From Nephrocerus scutellatus (lineage: Eukaryota > Arthropoda > Insecta > Diptera > Pipunculidae), in the NCBI GenBank assembly GCA_947095585.1, contig OX352765.1:65039425-65103424 (forward strand): a stretch of DNA of 64,000 bases, in the 5' to 3' direction. Below the pieces are notes generated by a model. It ran no database searches and was not told where the DNA came from. It worked only from the letters and a program-made list of their open reading frames with translations. The first letter of the stretch is position 1. Every line of letters starts with the position of its first letter. Positions 55,441-64,000 of this stretch are shown piece by piece. Both the position numbers and the translations under genes were made by a program.

Positions 55441-56949
55441 CGCATACTCCGGAGAGCTTTCATCGTTGCGCAACAACTTTTGAATATATTCATTTAGTTC
55501 TGTGCGTGTGACATGGCGGTAATTGAAAGGTTCACGTTTCCCAGACCGTACTCTCAGTTCACCATTCTCGGCGACAAATATGACATGTATTGCGCCGGGT
55601 TTTGCTAGATCCTTTCCCACATCGTCTGGCGCTGGAGCTTCAACAATTGCACAACGGATGCCCGTCGACCAGAGCAGGCGCATTATGTAGATTACATCTC
55701 TGAGCGGCGGACGTGCACCTGTAAGACACACTCCAACTTCAATTGCTCGACATTCACTGGCAAATTCCGAACCGATAGCGGCCACCAGTCTGTCCAGATA
55801 GAAAGACAGTCCCGCCCCGCTAATGCCACGACTTGGAATGTTCGCGTTAAAACTTCGCGCTTGCTTTTGGAAATCCATCAGCATGGTGTCATGACGTTCA
55901 CCCATTGCAAGCACAGATGGACGCGATGTACGGTTCGGCTTGAGATCGGCAGTCATTTGCCATACAATACCCCGGAGCTTGCACGCTTAAAATTTATTGG
56001 AAGACTGGCGCAAACATGAACAGGACACCTCACTCCAAGGTTCTGTGCCAGCGAAACAATGTATTCGAGTTCCCTAATTGCGCCCTTCGCCAAGCTGGCA
56101 GCTTCTCCTTTGACGCGAACGAGCAATTTCAACGACGATTATTCATCAGCATTGCTTCTTGTTCCACCGATAGCAAATTCAGCCAGCAACATATCGATCA
56201 GCATCGATGCACTCGACTTGGATTTCTCCATGATGAGTGTGACCGAGGAATGAAATTGGAATTTCGAAATTCGTCCCTCAATGTAGTCCAGAATGTTGCC
56301 GAACAGCTCGCCCTACATTGTGTTAGGCACATTGCAATACAGCAGAATGGATCACAGGAGATTTGTGTGATTAATCCGAATGACAATATTCTTTTCTCGC
56401 AGCCGAGGAATTTCATAGGCGACTGAAAGAATTTCCGCATCGACGAGATGATTTCCTGCACTAGCGGTAACGATGTCAGAGGCAGACTCGTAACTTTCCT
56501 TGGGATGGAAGTTGAAGACCTTCTCCTCGCGATACTCTCGATCCGAATCATATTCACACCAGACAGGGCAATATAACGAACTAATCGTGCCCGCAAATCA
56601 CTTGGAAGAACTACAACGAAACCAGAATGTGTCATAAGTTTGACCGGATTGCACCAGACATTGTTGGCTGTCTTGGAGAAGGGCGAAAGGAGTGGCGTGT
56701 CCACTTCGATGGCACCATGTTTGAGACAGAGGCCGACGTCTTTCGTTTTGACAAACTCAATGAGAGTATACAGCGAGACGAGACCATCCGAATCGATTGG
56801 GCAATTCCATAATTTCATTGCACCACTGCTGCCCAAGTGATAGATGTGCTCAAGCACTTCACTTCCTGCTGCAGGCATCGAGCCACCAGATGTTTGTACG
56901 GTTTCTCTGCGGATTGGCAAGTACATGTCGCAACATCTCCTGCAACTGA

Positions 56950-57417
56950 TCAGAATCCGTAATTGGCATAAACGGGCTTGTTGACATTGGAATTTTCAAA
57001 CTCAATGATAATCGACGAGTATTCGTTTTGCATGAAATCCTTAAGCATACCCGATGAACTTTCTTCAGTTCCCCCACTGTCGGCACATTGTGGCGAGAAT
57101 GCTTTCACACTCTCTCCAGACCAATCGCTAGAGATCAATTTTTCAATCTCCTTTATGTCAGCTTCATTGGCACTTTCAATCCAGCTGTTGAAATAGCGTA
57201 CGAAATTCTCGTGATTCAAACGCGACAGCAGTTCCACTTCACGGGTCATCTTCTTGTACAGTTGACGACTGCGAACAGGCAAAGGAATTGCGTACTCAAG
57301 ATTATAGAGTATGTTGCGGTACTTGAGGACATCACCAAAAGCACCCTTTCCCAGATACGTTATTATCTCGAATTCAGTACCATCGCGACGATGGTTGGAA
57401 TTGTGACATACTCGCAT
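56950..57417 (-). pseudogene. Gcn2: GCN2 kinase N-lobe and insert, catalytic Lys missing
   Basis: The Gly-rich loop (LGKGAFGDVL) and helix C region (YKKMTREVELLSRLNHENF, VRYFNSWIE) are clear. Between them LEYAIPLPVRSRQ lacks the three residues that normally include the invariant ATP-binding Lys after AI (family: YAIKRIPLP type). This is an in-frame 9-nt loss. The acidic kinase insert follows. The catalytic HRD and DFG motifs of the C-lobe do not appear anywhere before the HisRS-like domain. Confidence 0.8.
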
Positions 57418-58232
57418 GGAGGTTGGGTTGTCTGCTGATGCTGCTGCTGCTTGCTAGTCTGCAGCACCATGCCACCGGAAGCTTTGCAATGTGCGACCAA
57501 TGGTTTTGTTTGATTTGTCACTGCTGTTATCAACGGTAACCCGTTGCAATTACCATTATCTTTTTCTACGTTAAAGTGGCCAGGATGGAGAAAAGGTTGG
57601 TCGAGCAATTCTGAAGCGGAGAGTGTACGATCTGAATTGCATTTATCTACAAAATCCTATATTGTGTGCGTAGCCATCAATGACTCAACTAATGCACCCA
57701 GTGCTGGAAGATCTCCTTAAGATGATTTTAAACCGGGTCCGCCTACCATTTCGAGCAAATTAGGTACCAGCGAATAGTCTGTGCAACGAATCGACCCAGT
57801 GTTGTCCATAAAAACATTAGAATCTAACATATTGCTATACGAAACGCCCTTATTGTGAAAGAAAACCAAAGCATCAAGAATGCCCCGACCAACCATACGT
57901 GCTGCATCCATGCATTAACCAACACCGCCGAAATGCTAAAACCGCTTGAGCCAAGCACAAAATCCTGCAGAAGACAGACAATAACTCCCTCCTTGCGTTT
58001 CATACAGAGCACACAATCGTATTGGATGGTATTTTTGTGATCCAGCTGTGACAGGTTATTCACTTGCTTCTCGATTGAGGCTATTAAATCATTCACCCGA
58101 TGATTCCCCATACATTTCGGTTCAGTGCTACCCCATGCGCATTTTTGTTCCACTTGTGAATACTTAATGCTCCATTCGGTGATGGATAGCAGCTGTCCGG
58201 TGTCCACATCAATGCCGGTACACGCAATGAAC

Positions 58233-58436
58233 GGACGCCGTGGCTTAGTGGAAATGCGCGTGGCTACTGAGCAGGAGGTTCGTGGTTCGAATCTCAGTAA
58301 CACCAAATGTATTTTTCACGGTGTCTCACCTCTCGCGAATGGGTGACAAACGTTCCGAGAGTAATAACTTGTCACGGAAAGCTTCTTAATTCGCCGTTCG
58401 GAGCCGGCCTTAAATTGTAGGTCCCTTCCATTTGTG
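58233..58436 (+). mobile_element. tRNA-derived SINE, copy 2
   Basis: A box TGGCTTAGTGG (58241-58251), B box GGTTCGAATCT (58284-58294). Spacing is widened by a duplicated GTTCGTG. The body matches copy 1 and continues to GTAGGTCCCTTCCATTTGTG. It sits exactly between the minus-strand GCN2 body and the plus-strand RWD segment. Confidence 0.85.
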
Positions 58437-58459
58437 TCCAAAAATATAAATGCGCAACA

Positions 58460-58800
58460 CAAATGGTCTCGAGAAGCCATGGTCTTTCGCGCCGAATATT
58501 ATATTATACGCAATACAGCCCTTTTGGAAGTGCCCCAAGCAACATCCCCTATTAATCTGACGCCCTTACAAAGTTCCTCTGGGCCTGCAGAAGCGTATGT
58601 GCAAACCTAAATTGCACATTGTCTGCCCGGTCAAATATCCAAAGATTGCTCCAAAAATATTTCTCGAGGAGTCAAAATGAATCTCTAATACACTAATGGA
58701 GGAACTCCTGCAAAAATTGGAAAAAATTTTTGGAATTACGTGATGAGGTTATGATATTCCAACTGGCAGACAGTGCAGGCATTCCTACTGCTAACGGTGG
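58460..58800 (+). pseudogene. Gcn2: GCN2 RWD domain relic, inverted
   Basis: Plus-strand frames show TPLQSSSGPAEAYVQT, then HIVCPVKYPKIAPKIFLEES, then NTLMEELLQKLEKIF and ELRDEVMIFQLADS. This matches the RWD domain that binds GCN1 at the N-terminus of GCN2 (beta strand, YPxxxP turn, C-terminal helices). Stops and frameshifts separate the pieces. It lies where the gene's 5' end should be but in the opposite orientation to the rest. Confidence 0.7.
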
Positions 58801-59595
58801 ATGGTACATGATTAGATTTTGGTTTTAATTTCAACGGTTATACCTGCCATACAAATTTACTCAAAAATTACTTTATTATCCCGCGTGAGTTTTGTATTTG
58901 TAAAAATAAAATATAAGAAAGAAATAGTTTTTTCCTTCTACTCGGGAGAACGTCTTTATTGATTTAAGTATAAAGTTGAACTGAATATTCATCAGATCAC
59001 AATTTATACTCTGCTCCACAATACATTTCTTATGCTAAGATACATAGATACATACATACATACTTAGACAATCTACTTCATAAAATATGTCTTGATATAA
59101 TTGGGTTGAACATTAAGTTCCGTTCATTGTTGATTTTGCCAGATCGATAATGAGTATTGCATTTATAAACATTAATGGGTCGAACACTAAGCTCCGTTTA
59201 TTGTTGATTTTGCCAGATCAGCAATGTCCGTTTAGTTTTCTATGAAAATTGCATTAATAAATTATGTCTTATGGGTCGGACATTAAGTTCGGATCATTGT
59301 TGATTTTGCCAGATCAGCAATGTCCGTTTAGTTTTTTATGAGGCAAGCAATTTTATTACTTCCTTCAATTTAATAATGTTTGCTTTGGGGTTGATATCGT
59401 CTCGACGACTGCGTCGTTTGTTGATATAACTTCCCCCCCCCCTAGTTTTAAATTTTTCCTGAAATTGAGGTTGTATTTTAATTTTTATTTCTATTTGTTT
59501 TTTTTTTGAAATACATATATACTATTCTCAAGAATAAGATAATAACTATAATTATAAACGTTATTGATATTCCATGTGATATTTTCTTTCGATAC
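58801..59595. repeat. Spacer with three tandem units
   Basis: GGGT(T/C)GAACATTAAGTTCCG..CATTGTTGATTTTGCCAGATC occurs near 59102, 59168 and 59275. A C-run at 59432-59441 follows. No gene is seen; it could be LTR or leader DNA of a lost element. Confidence 0.55.
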
Positions 59596-60749
59596 TGTTA
59601 CGAAAAGTAGTTAGTAGCGCATCGAGTATAATAGAACTCGAATCCTAAACTAAATCACAATGTAAATACTGCATACTAAAAACAAGCATATTTATGTAGC
59701 ATACTTTTAGGCTGTAACAATTTAGATTATTTGAAACTAGTTTAATGCCCGTCGTGCCTGGACACGAACATTTTAATACTTTAATTATGCACATGATTTG
59801 TGTATGCAAATGCCTACTGATAGCAAAGTTTTGTTAATTTATTCCTCAGAATTTTCAATCTGATCTTCAATAATTTATTAAGATTGACTTCAATTTGATC
59901 TTTGCCATCAATATTTGTATAAATTATGCTCTATATCTTTGTTGAAAATTGCTAAATTAGAAAAAGCTAAAAAAAATCAACAAAATTTACCGCAACAAAT
60001 TAACAAATCAATTTTCAGATGTTTTTGTTCCCTTATGTTTTGCAATTCGAGTGTACATCGCTTTAAGGTCACCATGACACGAAAAAAATTATTTTTTTTT
60101 TGAATTGGTATTTGTTAACTTGCTGTTATAGTAACCTTTTTTTACAGTGCAAAAAAAAACAAATTGTAAAAAAAAAATTCCAAAAAAATAATAGTAACCT
60201 TTGAGCTTTACACACAAACAGACAAACATTTTTGCTTAATTATTATATTAATTTGAAAAGTAACCGCCTGCAAGTTTGAAACATTATGTACTGTTCAAAA
60301 ATGTAGTCAAATCGGTTTGTACGGTTTGCCCGGTTTTTGTAAAAGAACATGTAGTTTATTCTATATCGTTAGATGTAAAAAAGGGAATAAGGCTACAATT
60401 TTCTGGTATTTTTTCGATATTTCTGTCTACAATATTGGAAGTTTCTGGAAGCTTTTCAATGAGTATAAAAGGTGGCGTACAGCAGAGAATTCATTACTTA
60501 ATTGGAATTTAACCAGTGAAGTTGTAAGAGTTCTGGCAAACCGATTAAGCTACTACCTAAAAGAATTATTGGAAAGTACAAGTATTATAAGTGTTCGTGT
60601 GTACATTTAAAGTTATCACCAGTATAAATTGTGAACTTGTGTTTTTTTTACTGTTTGACTATTAAAGTTGTAATTTGTAAATTAATAAACTTGTGTTGTG
60701 TTTTATTTGCAAAATCCTTTACGAACTCGAAAGCCTGAATTTCGTAACA
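59596..60749 (+). repeat. Left LTR of element B (1,154 bp, with insertion)
   Basis: Ends TGTTACG..CGTAACA. TATA box TATAAAA at 60464-60470, AATAAA near 60684. Compared with the right LTR it has about 500 extra bases between about 59735 and 60250, so either an insertion here or a deletion there. Confidence 0.85.
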
Positions 60750-60869
60750 ATTGGTGTCAGAATTGAGTTTTGCAAATCAAAAGACAGTAAAATTTTGCAA
60801 ACTGTGAAACAATATAATTTTGCAAATCGTTGAACAATAAAAAAAGTTGGACCAGCAGAAGAAAGATTT

Positions 60870-61947
60870 AAATTTTCAAATTAGCCAAAAATTGGATCTG
60901 AAAATCATCAGTTATATTCTAAATTGACTGATAAGTTTGAACAGCAAAATCAACAATCGCAGAAACAAAGCCGAGAACTACAGCAGGAATTAAATCCAAA
61001 TTCGATCAACAAAAGCAGGAATTTAGTCGGCAAAGACAAGGCCTAAAGAAGGAAATTTATAAGCAAAGTCAAGAGCTTAACTCCAAATTTGATAAAAAAA
61101 AATCAAAAGCTGGAATCACTTAAAGGTGAAATAAATGAAGTTGAAGCAACATTTCAAGAGGAAGTGAAATCACTCGAAACGAACATTACATGAAAGGTGA
61201 GTGGTATGTAAGGCAAAATAAAGGAGATTGAGACCAGGCTGGACACTCGTCCCCAATTCGTCAGAGAAAATACGCAACAGAGCAGTACCAGAGTCATTCC
61301 AGAATTTTCTAGTAATCAGAAAGGAATTTTGAAAGTCCAGTTTGCAGCTGCTGTAAAACACAATAGATTGGGCGCTAAAGAACATCTAAATTCTCTTATC
61401 CTGGCGCTGAGGGGCAAAGCGGCTGATGTATTGCAAATGATTCCAAATGGCGAGATGAGTTCCGTAAGAATCTTTGAAGAGTTGGACTTCCGTTATGGAC
61501 AGTCTCACACACAGGAGCTACGCAAAATACAGCTCCAGATGAAGAAACAACAGAGAGGAGAACGACTTCAAGAATTAGAGCGGAAAATAACTAAGCTCGC
61601 ACGACAAGCCTATTGTGGAGTTCCGGCTGGTATCTTGGACGGACTGTCAGTGGATGCGTTCATCAATGCTATTCAAGATGAACAGTTGAAGCTTCAGTTG
61701 AGTGTTGGCATTGGCTTTGGAATACGAAGCAGCTAGAGCCAGTGTGTCCACTGATTTAGTTAGATTGCACAAGTTGGAAACTGAGGATATCACACAAATA
61801 GAAGCCCTCATTTATGAGAAGATAAGAAAATCAAAGACTGGACGCTTCCAGAACGACAGGAATTCCATATCTAATTCTCTTCCAAAATCCGCAACTGCAA
61901 GGAACCAAAAACAGTACAAACTACAGTACAGCCTGTTAATCGTGTGA
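60870..61947 (+). pseudogene. gag: Element B gag: coiled coil and capsid, frameshifted
   Basis: 60930-61190 encodes a long Gln/Glu/Lys coiled coil (KFEQQNQQSQKQSRELQQEL; QRQGLKKEIYKQSQEL) in shifting frames. The capsid is open at 61329-61736 (LNSLILALRGKAADVLQMIP; ELRKIQLQMKKQQRGERLQE; AYCGVPAG). A frameshift near 61705 moves the end (LALALEYEAARAS) to the next frame, 61702-61947. This matches Ty3/gypsy retrotransposon Gag. No zinc knuckle is found. Confidence 0.75.
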
Positions 61948-62040
61948 AGAGGCCTAAAAATTTAGGGCAGATAGGCGCATCATAGGTGAATGAGGTGCAG
62001 CAGCCTTCTTTCCACGTAGCTGCAGACCAGGAAAACTAAG

Positions 62041-62749
62041 TTACACCAGCTTTTCGGGGCGTAAGCTGGTGAAGAGGGGAGCGGGCCCCGTCACGGTGAA
62101 CATAGCCAAACTCGGAAAGTACAGCAATAGCTTGGTTGTTAGTGGTGTGTTAGAAGGAAAACCATGCACGTTCACCTTGGATACAGGAGCTTCCAGATCA
62201 GATGTAAAAAGTATTTCGTTATAATTTGAGGACAGCGACAGGTGATGTTGCAGCAATTAAAGAAGGAATACGGTTTTCTCATCAGTCTATTGTTGCCAGA
62301 TGAATGCATACGGAGCTTGGATTCATGACAGAGCACCAGATGTCTCTTGATCTGAAGAACCACATGTTAAAATGACGTAATGTGGAAGCACCTCTACAAA
62401 TAAACAACAACTAGAGTGGTGGGCTAAGAGTCATTACTGAAGAAAAAGTGGAGATACCACCGATGTGCGAGAAAATCATATATGGCAAGGTGAACGGTGA
62501 TCTTGGGGACAGTAGAGTGGGAATAGTGGAGCCAACCAATTTTTAACTGTTATGCGGAAGAACTCTAGTCAAACTCCATCCCAAGATGATGACATTTCAG
62601 GAAGGAGATTTGGTCTGGCTTCACAATCCCAAGAGAAGAAAAGGTAAATCTCCGAAACTACAGCTAAGTTGGGAAGGACTTTATAAGATCATTAAGAGGA
62701 TGAAGGAGTGCTGAATCTGGTCAGGACGAACAGAATTAAGGTGGAGTAA
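62041..62749 (+). pseudogene. Element B protease and integrase C-terminal stubs
   Basis: Near 62145-62205 the plus strand reads GVLEGKPCTFTLDTGASRSD, a retroviral-type protease active site. At 62595-62680 FQEGDLVWLHNPKRRKGKSP then KLQLSWEGLYKI is the integrase C-terminal motif. The ~1 kb or more between, including RT and catalytic core, is deleted. Confidence 0.75.
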
Positions 62750-63381
62750 TGTTACGAAAAGTAGTTAGAAGCGCATACGAGTATAATAAAATAAGCACTT
62801 TTATGTAGCATACTTTTAGGCTGTAAGACTTTAGATTATTTGTAATTTGAAAAGTAACCGCCTGCAAGTTTGAATCATTATGTACTGTTCAAAAATGTAG
62901 TCTAACCGGTTTGTGTGGTTTGCCCGGTTTTTGTAAAAGAACATGATTGAACATGTAGTTTATTTTTAGAAGATCACTCATTGCATATACGATATAAGTA
63001 TCGTTAGTTTTAAATTAGGGAATAAGGCTACAATTTTCTGGTATTTTCTCGATATTTCTGTCTACAATATTGGAAGTTTCTGGAAGCTGTTCAATGAGTA
63101 TAAAAAGTGGCGTTCACTGCAGAGAATTCATTAGTTAATTGGAATCTAACCAGTGAAGTTGTAAAAGTTCTTGCAATTAAGCTACTACCTAAGAGAGTTA
63201 TTGTAAAGTACAAGTATTATAAGTGTTCTTGTGTACATTTAAAGTTATCACCAGTATAAATTGTGAACTTGTGTTTTTTTTACTGTTTGACTATTAAAGT
63301 TGTAATTTGTAAATTAATAAACTTGTGTTGTGTTTTATTTGCAAAATCCTTTACGAACTCGAAAGCCTGAATTTCGTAACA
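62750..63381 (+). repeat. Right LTR of element B (632 bp)
   Basis: TGTTACG..CGTAACA ends, TATAAAA near 63099, AATAAA near 63317. The last ~150 bp match the left LTR almost perfectly, the rest less well. Confidence 0.85.
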
Positions 63382-64000
63382 ATTGGTGTCAGAATTGAGT
63401 TTTGCAAATCAAAAGACAGTAAAATTTTGCAAACTGTGAAACAATATAATTTTGCAAATCGTTGAACAATAAAAAAAGTTGGACCAACAGAAGAAAGATT
63501 TAAATTTTCAAATTAGCCAAAAATTGGATCTGAAAATCATCAGTTATATTCTAAATTGACTGATAAGTTTGAACAGCAAAATCAACAATCGCAGAAACAA
63601 AGCCGAGAACTACAGCAGGAATTAAATCCAAATTCGATCAACAAAAGCAGGAATTTAGTCGGCAAAGACAAGGCCTAAAGAAGGAAATTTATAAGCAAAG
63701 TCAAGAGCTTAACTCCAAATTTGATAAAAAAAAATCAAAAGCTGGAATCACTTAAAGGTGAAATAAATGAAGTTGAAGCAACATTTCAAGAGGAAGTGAA
63801 ATCACTCGAAACGAACATTACATGAAAGGTGAGTGGTATGTAAGGCAAAATAAAGGAGATTGAGACCAGGCTGGACACTCGTCCCCAATTCGTCAGAGAA
63901 AATACGCAACAGAGCAGTACCAGAGTCATTCCAGAATTTTCTAGTAATCAGAAAGGAATTTTGAAAGTCCAGTTTGCAGCTGCTGTAAAACACAATAGAT
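63382..64000 (+). mobile_element. Second internal region of element B, cut by window end
   Basis: Almost identical to 60750-61370: PBS-like site, coiled-coil gag and start of the capsid. Runs off the window. Confidence 0.9.

Larger units (their letters stand above)
54920..58232 (-). pseudogene. Gcn2: GCN2 eIF2-alpha kinase pseudogene, main part
   Basis: GCN2 phosphorylates eIF2-alpha on amino-acid starvation, sensed through its HisRS-like domain. Read right to left: pseudokinase domain (58210-57720; QVNNLSQLDHKNTIQYDCVL, HNKGVSYSNMLDSNVFM), linker (FVDKCNSDRTLSASELLDQP), kinase N-lobe (57390-57180; YLGKGAFGDVLK), kinase insert, HisRS-like domain (56840-55460) and C-terminal domain (55260-54920; VMVVDLPPATINAIAGV). 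Damage: stops after GLKSS and before DFVDKC, a frameshift near 57900, missing kinase C-lobe, missing catalytic Lys triplet, a deletion near 56530, and a TAA near 55246. The gene is dead. Confidence 0.85.
59596..63381 (+). mobile_element. Element B: internally deleted gypsy-type LTR element
   Basis: LTR (59596-60749), PBS-like TGGTGTCAGAATTG (60752-60765), gag, protease stub, integrase C-terminal stub, polypurine tract AAGGTGGAGTAA (62738-62749), LTR (62750-63381). RT, RNase H and the integrase core are absent, so it depends on a helper element. Internal sequence then starts again at 63382. Confidence 0.85.

Overview
The window looks like repeat-rich, probably heterochromatic or pericentromeric DNA from an insect, most likely a higher fly. 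The evidence is short introns with GT..AG ends, insect-type Ty3/gypsy, errantivirus-env and Jockey/CR1-type LINE relics, a tRNA-derived SINE, and a fly-like GCN2 kinase relic. No bacterial or viral genome organisation is present. Almost all coding capacity belongs to transposable elements. Host sequence amounts to a broken, rearranged GCN2 (eIF2-alpha kinase) pseudogene at 54.9-58.8 kb and two short exons at 35.76-36.0 kb.

Layout, left to right. 1-0.43 kb: dispersed repeat R1 (second copy at 19.8 kb). 0.43-7.5 kb: decayed minus-strand Ty3/gypsy element whose Gag starts with a RING-H2 finger; a 362-bp foldback-type transposon with a 9-bp target duplication sits in its leader. 7.97-9.0 kb: 92-bp tandem array, split by a 9,350-bp LTR retrotransposon (9,015-18,364, minus strand, 4-bp target duplication, Lys-tRNA primer site). 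That element has nearly identical LTRs, a SAP-domain Gag, a full pol whose integrase catalytic Glu is Lys, and a third ORF without an ATG. 21.0-28.0 kb: errantivirus-type env relic, partly duplicated, a 5'-truncated LINE, and halves of a terminal-inverted-repeat (TIR)/minisatellite element. 28-35.4 kb: decayed gypsy pieces, minisatellites and a complete 649-bp TIR/minisatellite element. 35.7-41.2 kb: possible host exons, then a scrambled plus-strand gypsy element hit by a SINE and a LINE fragment. 41.3-46.6 kb: a gypsy relic interrupted by a single-ORF LINE with an uninterrupted 956-residue frame. 46.65-50.4 kb: LTR-like repeats made of hairpin-forming minisatellites, then a 118-bp array. 50.4-54.6 kb: repeats, a 50-bp-arm hairpin, another TIR element and a gypsy gag/protease relic. 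54.9-58.8 kb: GCN2 pseudogene with an inverted RWD segment and a SINE at the junction. 59.6-64.0 kb: plus-strand internally deleted LTR element in LTR-internal-LTR-internal order, running off the window.

The features do not form an operon or pathway; they are nested insertions. Relative ages can be read from nesting: the 9.35-kb element is younger than the 92-bp array, the 956-aa LINE is younger than its gypsy host, and the foldback is younger than the RING-Gag gypsy. The most unusual signals are the RING-Gag fusion, two independent sets of tandem hairpins with covarying stems (17.05-17.19 kb and 46.88-48.56 kb), the integrase E-to-K change in a young element, and the inverted, kinase-dead GCN2 relic.
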